A program made the translations under genes and the position numbers. Positions 27,054-34,592 of a stretch of 64,000 bases of DNA are shown piece after piece; within the stretch, counting starts at the first letter, position 1; every line of letters begins with the position of its first letter. This DNA is from CAVVFX01 sp963747535 (lineage in GTDB: Bacteria; Acidobacteriota; Terriglobia; Bryobacterales; Bryobacteraceae): the NCBI GenBank assembly GCA_963747535.1, contig CAVVFX010000014.1, forward strand, positions 35,554-99,553, written 5' to 3'. The notes beneath the pieces were generated by a model. That model saw nothing but the letters and a program-made list of their open reading frames with translations, made no database searches and was not told the DNA's origin.

Positions 27054-27658
27054 GACTGCCTCCACTGTTCCTCACCTCGTTTCTGGCGATCGATATATCA
27101 CTCGCTGCCGCTCCGGACACCTGGACTTACTGGGTTCAGCCCTGCACTCCCGACGTCGCGCATTCCACCAACTGTGTAGCTGCCGATTCGCAACTGGCGA
27201 CGTGGGCATTTGAGGCATGGGAAAGGGCTTCGGACGGACGGATCGTGATGAAGCCTGCCACGGGCAAAGAGGAAGCCCGGCTACGCGTCTTTTGGGCGGG
27301 CGGCGACCTGCATCTCTACGGAGAAACGCGTCCCATCGAAGTCAACGGGCGCCGGGGAGCTGAACTGTACATTCTGCCGGATCTCGCGGCGCTGGGGGAT
27401 GAGATTGCCAAAGCCGGATCGGGCGACAGACTGTATCGCGATACGATCGTCTATCTCACCTGCCTGCACGAGGGCGGCCATGCCCTGGGATTGCCTCACA
27501 ACCAGAATTTCGAGGATATCATGTACAGCTTCCAGTATGGCGGCGATATTGTCGAGTATTTCGCGCGGTACCGGAGGAAGTTGAAGGTTCGGGAGGATAT
27601 CCGGCTGAATTCGGGACTGAATGCCGGCGATGCGAAGCTACTCGCCGGCAGCCGGTAA
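27050..27658 (+). CDS. Secreted metzincin-like metalloprotease
   Basis: The product has 202 residues. A signal peptide (LFLTSFLAIDISLAAA) is followed by a matrixin-like domain. The zinc site HEGGHALGLPH is at residues 140-150, and DIMYSF provides a Met-turn about eight residues on. Matrixin domains bind zinc by three His, and Glu141 is the base. Two Cys at 32 and 42 may form a disulfide. The four-base overlap with cysE suggests coupling, although no functional link is apparent. The substrate is unknown. Confidence 0.8.
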   Translation: MRLPPLFLTSFLAIDISLAAAPDTWTYWVQPCTPDVAHSTNCVAADSQLATWAFEAWERASDGRIVMKPATGKEEARLRVFWAGGDLHLYGETRPIEVNGRRGAELYILPDLAALGDEIAKAGSGDRLYRDTIVYLTCLHEGGHALGLPHNQNFEDIMYSFQYGGDIVEYFARYRRKLKVREDIRLNSGLNAGDAKLLAGSR

Positions 27659-27696
27659 GCTACACGCCCGGCGCAATCGTCTCTAAGCAATTGATA

Positions 27697-27789
27697 TGGC
27701 GGAGAGGGAGAGATTCGAACTCTCGGTACAGCTTTTGACCGTACGACGGTTTAGCAAACCGCTGCTTTCGACCACTCAGCCACCTCTCC
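27697..27789 (-). tRNA. tRNA-Ser(GCT)
   Basis: On the minus strand the gene starts GGAGAGG and pairs with CCTCTCC; the CCA end is encoded (27697-27699) after a G discriminator. The anticodon loop reads TTGCTAA, giving GCT, and a long variable arm (GTACGGTCAAAAGCTGTAC) is typical of serine tRNA. The TTCGAAT T-loop is normal. Confidence 0.95.
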
Positions 27790-27835
27790 GTTTTTAACGC
27801 ACCTGATTTCAACGCGTTAGGGTCGACGTCCCTAC

Positions 27836-27841
27836 ATTATA
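27836..27841 (-). promoter_or_regulatory. Possible -10 box for tRNA-Ser(GCT)
   Basis: The minus strand reads TATAAT about 47 bases before the tRNA 5' end. No clear -35 box is seen. Between them lies AACGCG.TGAAATCAGGT, which also precedes the other tRNA-Ser. Confidence 0.35.
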
Positions 27842-28294
27842 CTGCTTTCTTTTCCCTTCGCGCTACCACTGTCTGATGGTTATTCCTTCACTCGTTAAAT
27901 GATCGCTCACGGACTCGATACAGAAGCCCGGGTCTTATCGCAGAATCTCTGGTTGACACGCAGGAAACAACCCTAAAGGAGAAACCTGCGCTATGCCCAT
28001 CGCCGCGACGAGCGCAGACCTAAGATACTCGTTATCAAGGGCGAATCGACTACGAGCCAGACCACGAGCGTCGCATGCACCGCAGCAGACAGCACGAAGC
28101 AAACTAGGCTGCCGCCGGTTGTCAGGGCCAGCCAGCGGTCTCCGCGACGCCAGACCGTGATCGTGGCGTCCACGATGAAAAATCACAAAGAGCACCACAC
28201 CCAACTGCCCGACGAGCATACACGGATTCGGCACACCTGCGGCTACAGAAACCAGCTCACCAGGTCTGACGTACGGGAGCCGGGCCGGCAGGCC
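27842..28294. other. Intergenic region after tRNA-Ser, possible eroded gene
   Basis: Only short frames exist here. The minus strand at 27991-28173 reads like a fragment (WRRGDRWLALTTGGSLVCFVL) but has no recognisable family, and its frame is not sustained. I call no gene. Confidence 0.35.
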
Positions 28295-28489
28295 TTAGTA
28301 GTTGGACTGCCGGCCCAGCTTCGGTAGGTGCTCGTCGCAAACCATAACGCACGCGGCGAGTTCCACGACGACTCCGAGAACCTGGGTAGCAATATTGGGG
28401 CAGTCGGGGTGGTCGCAAATAAATTCCATCAGTTTCTCTTCCCGACCATCTGTGTCCATGATCCCTGTCCTGATCGTTACTTGAGGCAT
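28295..28489 (-). CDS. Small CX4C...CX2H protein, copy 1
   Basis: The product has 64 residues from an ATG with GGGAG six bases upstream. It has C25, C30, C51 and H54 in a C-X4-C, X20, C-X2-H spacing, which suggests a small zinc-binding fold; an extra C47 is not shared with the paralogue. The N terminus PQVTIRTGIM and the segment GREE.L.E are shared with the paralogue at 58792. No family name comes to mind. It is cytoplasmic by lack of signal. Confidence 0.72.
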   Translation of the reverse strand: MPQVTIRTGIMDTDGREEKLMEFICDHPDCPNIATQVLGVVVELAACVMVCDEHLPKLGRQSNY

Positions 28490-28545
28490 GAGGTTCTCCC
28501 TGAGTTTTGCCTAGTTTATCGCAATCGAAGGCCCGAGGTATGGCA

Positions 28546-28713
28546 TCAGGCGGCGGTTTGGGCATTAGCTTGCGCCTTGTTGAGGCAGCAAAGCTTGTAT
28601 TTGCGTCCGCTACCGCACGGGCAGGCTTCGTTGCGGCCCACTTTGGGGGTCTCGCGGCGGAAGGGGGTTTGTGCATTTTGTGCAGGATTGTGCACGGATG
28701 GCGGATTTTCGAC
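28546..28713 (-). pseudogene. 3' half of IS-split gene: SEC-C motif tail
   Basis: This is the C-terminal part of the gene whose first part is at 30751-31155. It encodes VENPPSVHNPAQNAQTPFRR, then the SEC-C zinc motif ACPCGSGRKYKLCC, and ends NAQTAA. Its first codon (GTC, 28711-28713) is the target-site duplicate. A frame continues into the IS left end and could supply an artificial start at 28755, but the natural start is in the other half. SEC-C motifs bind zinc as in the tail of SecA. Confidence 0.88.
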
Positions 28714-28739
28714 TGGGCTGACCCCCATTGGTGAGACAC
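28714..28739 (+). repeat. IS3 element left terminal inverted repeat
   Basis: It reads TGGGCTGACCCCCA then TTGGTGAGACAC and matches the right end (reverse complement TGGACTGACCCCCA, AAATTGAGACAC) with few mismatches. Confidence 0.85.
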
Positions 28740-29018
28740 GGGGAAGTATGCACACTCCCGTTTAATTGTTAATAATGGCTCCGCAGGCCGATCCATTGCA
28801 AGCTGGTGATCGGATGGCGAAGCGGAGGCGAGCTCTGCTGGAGAGCAACTCGCCAAGGAATAGTCGTCCGGAGACTCATCGAAACGATGAGCGGGGAGGC
28901 GAGAGGCCGAGTGCCCCCGTCTCCCTGTTTCTTGGTTTCGACTTCGACTGCGGCGAACCGGCTGCGGAAGGACCCACCCAAAGCGCCGGAGCGCGGAAAG
29001 AGTTAAAGTGCCATTAGC

Positions 29019-29336
29019 ATGATCGGAAAATTGGCAAGAGATATTGCGGAGTTCTTTGAGGATATCGGCCGCCTCGGTGGAAAGATCCGGACCGATGGGG
29101 CAACGCAGCCATCGCCTGCCGTCGTTCATCGCCGCCAGGAAGTGTCGCGTAGCCCGATGACTGACGGGCAAGCACTGATTCTTGCCGATCGATTCCTGAA
29201 CCGCTTGCTGGGATACGCACGCAAGGGAAGCCGGACCCGCAACGACTTCTACCAGAGGGATCTGAATTGGATCCGGGATGTGTTGCTGCGGGTAGAAACT
29301 GGCGAGCGCAACCCGTTGCGCCCCTGGGGTGAATAA
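29019..29336 (+). CDS. Hypothetical protein, possible passenger of the IS
   Basis: The product has 105 residues and lies inside the inserted element, opposite to the transposase. The C-terminal half (ALILADRFLNRLLGYARKGSRTRNDFYQRDLNWIRDVLLRVETG) has a protein-like helical pattern. The ribosome site is weak. I recognise no family, and it may be a chance frame. Confidence 0.38.
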   Translation: MIGKLARDIAEFFEDIGRLGGKIRTDGATQPSPAVVHRRQEVSRSPMTDGQALILADRFLNRLLGYARKGSRTRNDFYQRDLNWIRDVLLRVETGERNPLRPWGE

Positions 29337-29392
29337 CTGGTCTTCTACCGCGCGGCACCGGTAGCCGCGGCCGGAAAAGTCGTGGGCGTCAC

Positions 29393-29416
29393 TTTGATTT
29401 TGATTTTGACTTTGAT
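29393..29416. repeat. Hexamer simple repeat (TTTGAY)4
   Basis: Four tandem TTTGAT/TTTGAC units lie within the inserted element, just downstream of the orfB stop. Confidence 0.8.
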
Positions 29417-29443
29417 TGAACCACATCGGATTGATAGATCTCC

Positions 29444-30337
29444 TTATGCCTCAAAAAAACTCATCCTGGGCGCCGCGGAAACCGTGTCCTGTTGAAGACC
29501 GGCCGTCGCCGCTGCCTCGAAGTCCGCCGGCGAGCTATATCGCAGGGCCGAATGCAGTTTTTGCTGGTTGTAGTACTTTTCAATGAAGGTTTCAATGTGA
29601 GTGGTCAGGTCGTCGAGATCCTGATACTCACTGCAGTACACCTCTTCTTTCTTCAAGGTCTTCATAAAGCTCTCGCACGTCGCGTTGTCGTAGGGATTTC
29701 CCGGTCGACTCATGCTGGGGATGACGCCGTGCGCTTGCAACAAAGCCATATAGAATCGCGCCGCATATTGAAGGCCGCGATCGGAATGGTGAACCAGCCC
29801 AGGCAGCGGGTTCCGCGTTTCAATCGCCAGCCGCAGAGCGGCGAGCGTCAGTTGGTGGTCGATGGTCTGGCTGATGGCCCATCCCACAACCTTGCGGGAG
29901 AACTTATCGATCACCACGGCCAGAAAGACAAACTCCGTGCGCAGGCGAATGTATGTCATATCCGCCACCCAGAGCTGGTTCATGGCGGTCACCTTCATGC
30001 GCGCCGCCAGGTTCAAGTAAACCGGCAGATCATGATCCGAGTCGGTGGTGGCAAGGACAAACTTCCGTTTAGTGATCGCCAGAAGGTTGTCCTCTCGCAT
30101 TAACCGCTCTACGCGCTTATGGTTGACGAGCAGGCCCTGCAGATGAAGCACGCGAGTGATTCTCAAGCACCCGTAGTGCCCGCGATGCTCGATGAAGATA
30201 ACTTGAATCTGATGCCGCAACTCCACTTCCTCCTGAACCGGCTCGACTTCCTGCCAGTGCCGGTAGAAACCCGCCCGGCTGACGCCCGCCAGCCGGCAGA
30301 ATCGCTCGATATTGCCACTGCCTTGCGATAGCATCAA
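29444..30337 (-). CDS. IS3-family transposase OrfB (DDE integrase domain)
   Basis: The product has 297 residues. An N-terminal HTH_21 part (SRAGFYRHWQEVE, HRGHYGCLRITRVL, NHKRVERLMRE) precedes the rve core with the DDE residues: Asp in LWVADMTYI, Asp in VHHSDRGLQY and Glu in CESFMKTLKKEEVY. The start overlaps the orfA stop by ATGA. Usual IS3 elements fuse A and B by -1 frameshifting; here coupling by overlap, or a shift upstream, could serve. Confidence 0.94.
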   Translation of the reverse strand: MMLSQGSGNIERFCRLAGVSRAGFYRHWQEVEPVQEEVELRHQIQVIFIEHRGHYGCLRITRVLHLQGLLVNHKRVERLMREDNLLAITKRKFVLATTDSDHDLPVYLNLAARMKVTAMNQLWVADMTYIRLRTEFVFLAVVIDKFSRKVVGWAISQTIDHQLTLAALRLAIETRNPLPGLVHHSDRGLQYAARFYMALLQAHGVIPSMSRPGNPYDNATCESFMKTLKKEEVYCSEYQDLDDLTTHIETFIEKYYNQQKLHSALRYSSPADFEAAATAGLQQDTVSAAPRMSFFEA

Positions 30338-30717
30338 TTCCCTGATTTGGTCGTAGATGCTGACGCGACTACAGCGGAGCTCGGCTGCCGTCGTTCCTCT
30401 ATTTTTTGCAAGGCACCTTTGAAAAAATCTAAATCCAAAGTTCTTTCTGCTAAGGCCTCTTTCAGATGTCTAATCGCCTGCTCCAATTCCTGCTCTCGGG
30501 TTTGGGGCTCGATCTTTCGGCTTTTCACTTTCGCCAATTGCTTGTCCCGCCAACTGTAAAGCGTTCGTCTCGGAATCCCCAAGGTCTTGGCTAACTCCGA
30601 AATATTCGGGGTTGACTTCATCCGCTCAAGAGCCCGTTGCTTCGCCTCTGGTCTTCGCCACTCGCCTTTGCTGCCTCTTGCCATTTGTGTGACATCCGTT
30701 CGCTTGGAGTTGTGCAA
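30334..30717 (-). CDS. IS3-family transposase OrfA (helix-turn-helix)
   Basis: The product has 127 residues. The DNA-binding HTH (STPNISELAKTLGIPRRTLYSWRDKQL) is followed by a leucine-zipper-like helix (REQELEQAIRHLKEALAERTLDLDFFKGALQKIEE) used for multimerisation. It recognises the element ends together with OrfB. It starts 8 bp inside the right terminal repeat. Confidence 0.92.
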   Translation of the reverse strand: MHNSKRTDVTQMARGSKGEWRRPEAKQRALERMKSTPNISELAKTLGIPRRTLYSWRDKQLAKVKSRKIEPQTREQELEQAIRHLKEALAERTLDLDFFKGALQKIEERRQPSSAVVASASTTKSGN

Positions 30718-30724
30718 CTCTCGA

Positions 30725-30750
30725 GTGTCTCAATTTTGGGGGTCAGTCCA
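30725..30750 (-). repeat. IS3 element right terminal inverted repeat
   Basis: The minus strand reads TGGACTGACCCCCA then AAATTGAGACAC, matching the left end at 28714. The adjacent bases 30751-30753 are GAC, the duplicated target. Confidence 0.87.
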
Positions 30751-31155
30751 GACGGTGGTTTGCGGGGAAGCGGGAGGCACCATCGGTTTGGACGCGTGGA
30801 CCTCTGATATATCGAACGGGACCTGCTTCTTGGGTTGAGGGGGCGTGATGGCTTTCTCGAGGATGAACAGGGCGGCTTTCAAGCGGACTGAGGGCGAGGA
30901 ATTGGGGTCGCGCAGGATGCTCTCGAGAGTCTTTAAGGCGAGATCGAGTTTTTCCTCGGTCTTGTCGCGGAACAGAAGGGCGCGGTCGTATTGGGCGTCC
31001 GCGAGGGCTTCGCGGAAGAAGAGGGAGTTGCGGCGCCAATTGGCGATGGTGTTGCGGTGAACGCCGGCCTGAGCCGCGGCGTCAGTCGAACTCATGCCGT
31101 CTGACAGGGCGTGGATGATCTGCAGTTGTTGCGGTGAAAGAGCTTCGTCAAACAT
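30751..31155 (-). pseudogene. 5' half of IS-split gene: helix-turn-helix protein
   Basis: This half has 135 codons. It begins MFDEALSPQQLQIIHALSDGM, with AGAGG upstream. The helix-turn-helix (SSTDAAAQAGVHRNTIANWRR) resembles terminase-small-subunit or transposase HTH units. A helical domain follows (KLDLALKTLESILRDPNSSPSVRLKAALFILEKAITPP), then a Pro-rich linker ending QTTV at the IS. Joined to the 3' half it gives a 189-residue protein ending in a SEC-C motif. The broken form still reads about six residues into the IS before a stop. Confidence 0.88.
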
Positions 31156-31402
31156 GGGAATGAACCTCTGGTCCCAGCCTAGCGAACGAGGCGTAAGAGA
31201 CGGGCTTCGACGGTGAGTGGTTTTTGGTTAAGGCATTGGCTTTTAAGGGAATAGAAATATTTTCAGGGGTTGTGAATGTAATCCGGCCCGCTCTAACCGC
31301 TGCCTCAACGATTCGACGGCGTGTCCAGGTATCGGGAAGCGCTTCGATGTTCCCCAAATTCGATCCCGATGCCGGTTGGAACATCGTCGAATAGGTCCCG
31401 CG

Positions 31403-33631
31403 TTACTTCACAGGCTCGATCTTCAACGTATCCTTTACTTTTACCTTGTTGAACTGCATGGGGAAGCTCCGGCCGTTATAGTAAGCGTCCCATTCATCCT
31501 TATAGTGCCCCGAAAGAAGCTGACCGGATTGCCCGATGGGCACATTCAATAGCGAGTTGTCCCAGTTCGAGAGGTCGGCATTGAGTCGCATGGACGGTCC
31601 CATCTTGCGGGAGGTCTGTTTGACGCTCGTGGAACTTCCGCTCATCGGCTCCGGGCCAATGTCAAAGTACTTACCGATCACCGGTAAGTTATGCCCAATC
31701 GGATGACTGATCTGCACTTCCAGATAGCGCCCGTAGCGCCATTTACTCACCGCGTCACCCTCGATTCGGCGCCCCTCGTCGAGCCCGTCGGACAACGCGC
31801 GCTCGAGGGCCAGGTCCCAGTCATCGAACCATCCCCGGGGCCGCGACTCCAGCAGATTCCGGATCACGGCAATCGACATCAGGGTCTCGTAGACGGGACC
31901 TTTGCCGGGCGCGGCGCTATCGGCCACGAACTTGCGGAAATACTGGAAGGCGAGAGTCACAATCAGCGGCGCGGCCTCGTCTTTGTCCATCTGGCCATCC
32001 CAATTGCGTAACATCGCGATGGATTCGGTAAAGGCGAGGTTGGTGGCCTTCCGCCGGTCGACCGCCTGCACCAGTTGCTTGGCGAAGAAGTGTGCGAAGC
32101 CGGAGTAGACGTCCTTCTGAATGCGCAGCGAGTCCTCCGGCTTCAATCGTTTCGAGGCCCGCAGGAGGTCCAGGATCTGGCGCGCGCGGTACTCCGAAGG
32201 GAAGTTGCCGTTCACGTGATACGGGTAGTCGGCGGGAAACGGGTTCTGGTTGGCCGTGACGATATATCCATTGGGCGGATTGAAGGCGCCCGGCAACTGC
32301 TCGAAGGGAATGAACCCATCCCATTCGTAGTCGCCTGACGAGCCATCGACGGGCACGTCGCCGTAGTAGTTCCGGCGGACCGGCAGTTTACCCGCGGCAT
32401 GATAGCCGATGTTGCCGTCGACATCGGCGTAGACGAAATTCTGGCCCGGACCCGGATAACGGGTCAGCGCACCGATGAATTCGTTCCAGTTGCGCGCGCG
32501 GTCGATTTCGAGGAACGGGAACTGGAACAGGCCCGGCTCGGCCGCAGTCCATTTGAGCGCGAGCTGTTCCTTCTCGTCGGAGACGATGACCGGACCATGA
32601 CGGGTTACCCAGCGGACGATCTCCTCGCCGGGTTTGCCTTTGATGCGGATTAGTTCGACCTCGCGGCGGGCCTGTTCCTGGGTGTTGCGAAAGAGATAGC
32701 GGCCAGTCCGCAGGTCGATTTTCTCGCGGTACAGATCCTGCACGTCGAAACCGAGATTGGTGGAACCCCACGCAATGCGGTCGTTGTGTCCGGCGATCAC
32801 TCCGGGAACTCCGGGCAGGGTGATACCGGAGACGTTCATGCCCGGAATCTCCAGGTGGGCCATGAACCAGATGCCCGGGATGCTCCAATCGAGGTGCATA
32901 TCGTTGGAGAGCAGGGGTTTTCCCGAATCGGTATGGGCTCCGCCGGCGACCCAGGCATTCGAGCCGGGCTGAATATCTCCGCCGGGAGGGATCTCGCGTC
33001 CGCTGCGCGCAGGCCAGAGCAACTGCACCTTGTCCGGAATCCCGGCGCTGAGCATACTGCTCTTGCGCAGTTCGTCCTCCCAGCTGTTGGTCAGGGTACG
33101 GTACATCTGCAGGCCGATGATGATGGTGTCGATAACACTCCACGGCATGGGATCATAGCCCAGCACGGAAAACTCAAAGGAATAGTTGCCGTGGTGGGTA
33201 TCGATATATTGGTTGACGCCGCGGGCATAGGCCGCGAAGGCGACCCGGTCGGCGGGCAGCAGCCTGGTATAGATTTCTTCCGCGATACGGCGGATTCTAA
33301 GACGGCGGGATTCGCGGTCGGTGGCGAGGCCAACCGGTCCCACGATTTCGGACAGATCGCCTGCCGAGAGTCGACGCAGGCTGTCCATCTGCCACAGGCG
33401 CTCGGACGCCGTGACGTAGCCTTGAGCGAACAGGACATCGTCGAGGTTCGACGCCTGGATGTGCGGCACGCCAAGGCTGTCGCGCGCGAGAGTGATTTCC
33501 GCGGACACCGGAGCGGTCATGGAACCGCTCACCGTAGGCAGAGGCCGCCAGAGATACCAATACGCCGCTCCCAGCACTGCCAGTACCAGCAGCGCAATCA
33601 GGGCGTTAACTATGCGGAGGAGATGATGCAT
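31403..33631 (-). CDS. Penicillin acylase family protein
   Basis: The product has 742 residues. It has an N-terminal membrane anchor or signal (LIALLVLAVLGAAYWYLW). The alpha part has LGVPHIQASNLDDVLFAQGYVTASERLWQMD; self-cleavage should expose Ser224 in QPGSNAWVAGG as the N-terminal nucleophile of the beta part (Ntn hydrolase). HLDWSIPGIWFMAHLEIPG and the late GHYKDEWDAYYNGRSFPM segment are typical. It cleaves amides such as beta-lactam side chains, or acyl-homoserine lactones in some relatives. It acts in the periplasm. The actual substrate is unknown. Confidence 0.92.
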   Translation of the reverse strand: MHHLLRIVNALIALLVLAVLGAAYWYLWRPLPTVSGSMTAPVSAEITLARDSLGVPHIQASNLDDVLFAQGYVTASERLWQMDSLRRLSAGDLSEIVGPVGLATDRESRRLRIRRIAEEIYTRLLPADRVAFAAYARGVNQYIDTHHGNYSFEFSVLGYDPMPWSVIDTIIIGLQMYRTLTNSWEDELRKSSMLSAGIPDKVQLLWPARSGREIPPGGDIQPGSNAWVAGGAHTDSGKPLLSNDMHLDWSIPGIWFMAHLEIPGMNVSGITLPGVPGVIAGHNDRIAWGSTNLGFDVQDLYREKIDLRTGRYLFRNTQEQARREVELIRIKGKPGEEIVRWVTRHGPVIVSDEKEQLALKWTAAEPGLFQFPFLEIDRARNWNEFIGALTRYPGPGQNFVYADVDGNIGYHAAGKLPVRRNYYGDVPVDGSSGDYEWDGFIPFEQLPGAFNPPNGYIVTANQNPFPADYPYHVNGNFPSEYRARQILDLLRASKRLKPEDSLRIQKDVYSGFAHFFAKQLVQAVDRRKATNLAFTESIAMLRNWDGQMDKDEAAPLIVTLAFQYFRKFVADSAAPGKGPVYETLMSIAVIRNLLESRPRGWFDDWDLALERALSDGLDEGRRIEGDAVSKWRYGRYLEVQISHPIGHNLPVIGKYFDIGPEPMSGSSTSVKQTSRKMGPSMRLNADLSNWDNSLLNVPIGQSGQLLSGHYKDEWDAYYNGRSFPMQFNKVKVKDTLKIEPVK

Positions 33632-33653
33632 GGTGCGTCAGGAGGCTAAAGAT

Positions 33654-33703
33654 ATGCTGCTACGCAGCCAAGGCAGACCACAGAAAACGATGGTCTGCCC
33701 CAC
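33654..33703. repeat. REP-like two-hairpin repeat, copy B
   Basis: This is the best copy. GCTGCTACGCAGC makes a first hairpin, and GGCAGACCA, a loop ending in CGA, then TGGTCTGCC makes a second perfect one, followed by CCAC. It lies between the penicillin acylase gene start and the 3' end of the isomerase gene. Confidence 0.85.
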
Positions 33704-33713
33704 GGGTCTGGTG

Positions 33714-34559
33714 TCATTGGGCGGCGGCCAGTTTCTTGAGGAATTTGACTCCGTCGAAGGCGACGTCTTCCGGCGTAGCCGCCAGATCACGCCAGATGGC
33801 CGCGGCAGCCGCGATCTCCGGCAGGTTCGAGCCGAAGCTCTCGATCGTCAGCCAACCGTCGTAACCGACGTCGTCAAGGGCCTCGAATACTTCCTTCCAT
33901 TCCACGTGCCCGCTGCCGGGCGTGCCGCGATCGTTCTCGCAGGTGTGGACATGCTTCAAATGCCGCCCGACGGTCCGGTAGCCGGCGGCGATGTCCTTTT
34001 CCTCGATGTTGGCATGGAAAGTGTCGAACAGAATCCCGACGTTCGGGTGGTTCACCTCGTCACAGAATCGGGCGGCATCTTCGGCGGTGTTGAGGAAGAA
34101 GGTCTCGAAACGGTTGAGCGGTTCGATGGCCGCGGTTACGCCATGCTGCGCCAGCGTGGGACCAAGTTGCTGCCAGCAATCGACAGCGCGTTTCCATTCC
34201 GCATCGGTGCGCCTCCGGCCGGCGAGGTAGCCGACTGGCGAATAGAGCGGTCCGGCGATAATCTTTCCGCCGCACTCGGCCGTGGCGGCGATGTTCTCTT
34301 TGATCTGCTGCACCGCTTTGGACCGGATCGCCGCATCGTCCGACAGCAGGCTGAGACCATCGACCATGATGGAGCAGACTGTGCATTCGAGGCCGGTATC
34401 GGCCAGGCCGCGGCGGACATCCGCAACGGCGAACTCGCGTCCGCGATACATGGGAATCTCCACGCCGTCGAAACCGGCCGCTTTGATTCGTGGAAAGAGG
34501 GGGAGATAGGACGCGTCAAAGTTGGCGGTCCAGATGAACAGGTTGACTCCGAATTTCAA
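33714..34559 (-). CDS. Sugar phosphate isomerase/epimerase (AP endonuclease 2 family)
   Basis: The product has 281 residues. It is a TIM barrel of the hydroxypyruvate isomerase / tagatose 3-epimerase type, with metal ligands Glu in AAIEPLNRFE, Asp in GILFDTFHANIEE, His in HVHTCENDRG and Glu in WLTIESFG. No signal peptide is seen. It interconverts ketoses or related sugars. Neighbours (penicillin acylase, SGNH) do not set a pathway, so the substrate is open. Confidence 0.88.
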   Translation of the reverse strand: MKFGVNLFIWTANFDASYLPLFPRIKAAGFDGVEIPMYRGREFAVADVRRGLADTGLECTVCSIMVDGLSLLSDDAAIRSKAVQQIKENIAATAECGGKIIAGPLYSPVGYLAGRRRTDAEWKRAVDCWQQLGPTLAQHGVTAAIEPLNRFETFFLNTAEDAARFCDEVNHPNVGILFDTFHANIEEKDIAAGYRTVGRHLKHVHTCENDRGTPGSGHVEWKEVFEALDDVGYDGWLTIESFGSNLPEIAAAAAIWRDLAATPEDVAFDGVKFLKKLAAAQ

Positions 34560-34592
34560 GTTAAACGCTCCTTTGTCACTGAAGAAGGCACT

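Larger units (their letters stand above)
28714..30750 (-). mobile_element. IS3-family insertion sequence with extra DNA, about 2.04 kb
   Basis: The element is bounded by terminal inverted repeats at 28714-28739 and 30725-30750 and flanked by GAC on both sides (28711-28713 and 30751-30753), a 3-bp target duplication as expected for IS3. It carries orfA and orfB on the minus strand near its right end. About 700 bp beyond orfB are not transposase, making it longer than the usual 1.2-1.5 kb. It interrupts a helix-turn-helix/SEC-C gene in frame. Both transposase frames look intact, so it may be active or recent. Confidence 0.88.

Noticed and set aside
28257..29426. 389-codon minus frame across the IS left part
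   Set aside because: It crosses the IS boundary and overlaps two better supported coding pieces; composition is shadow-like.
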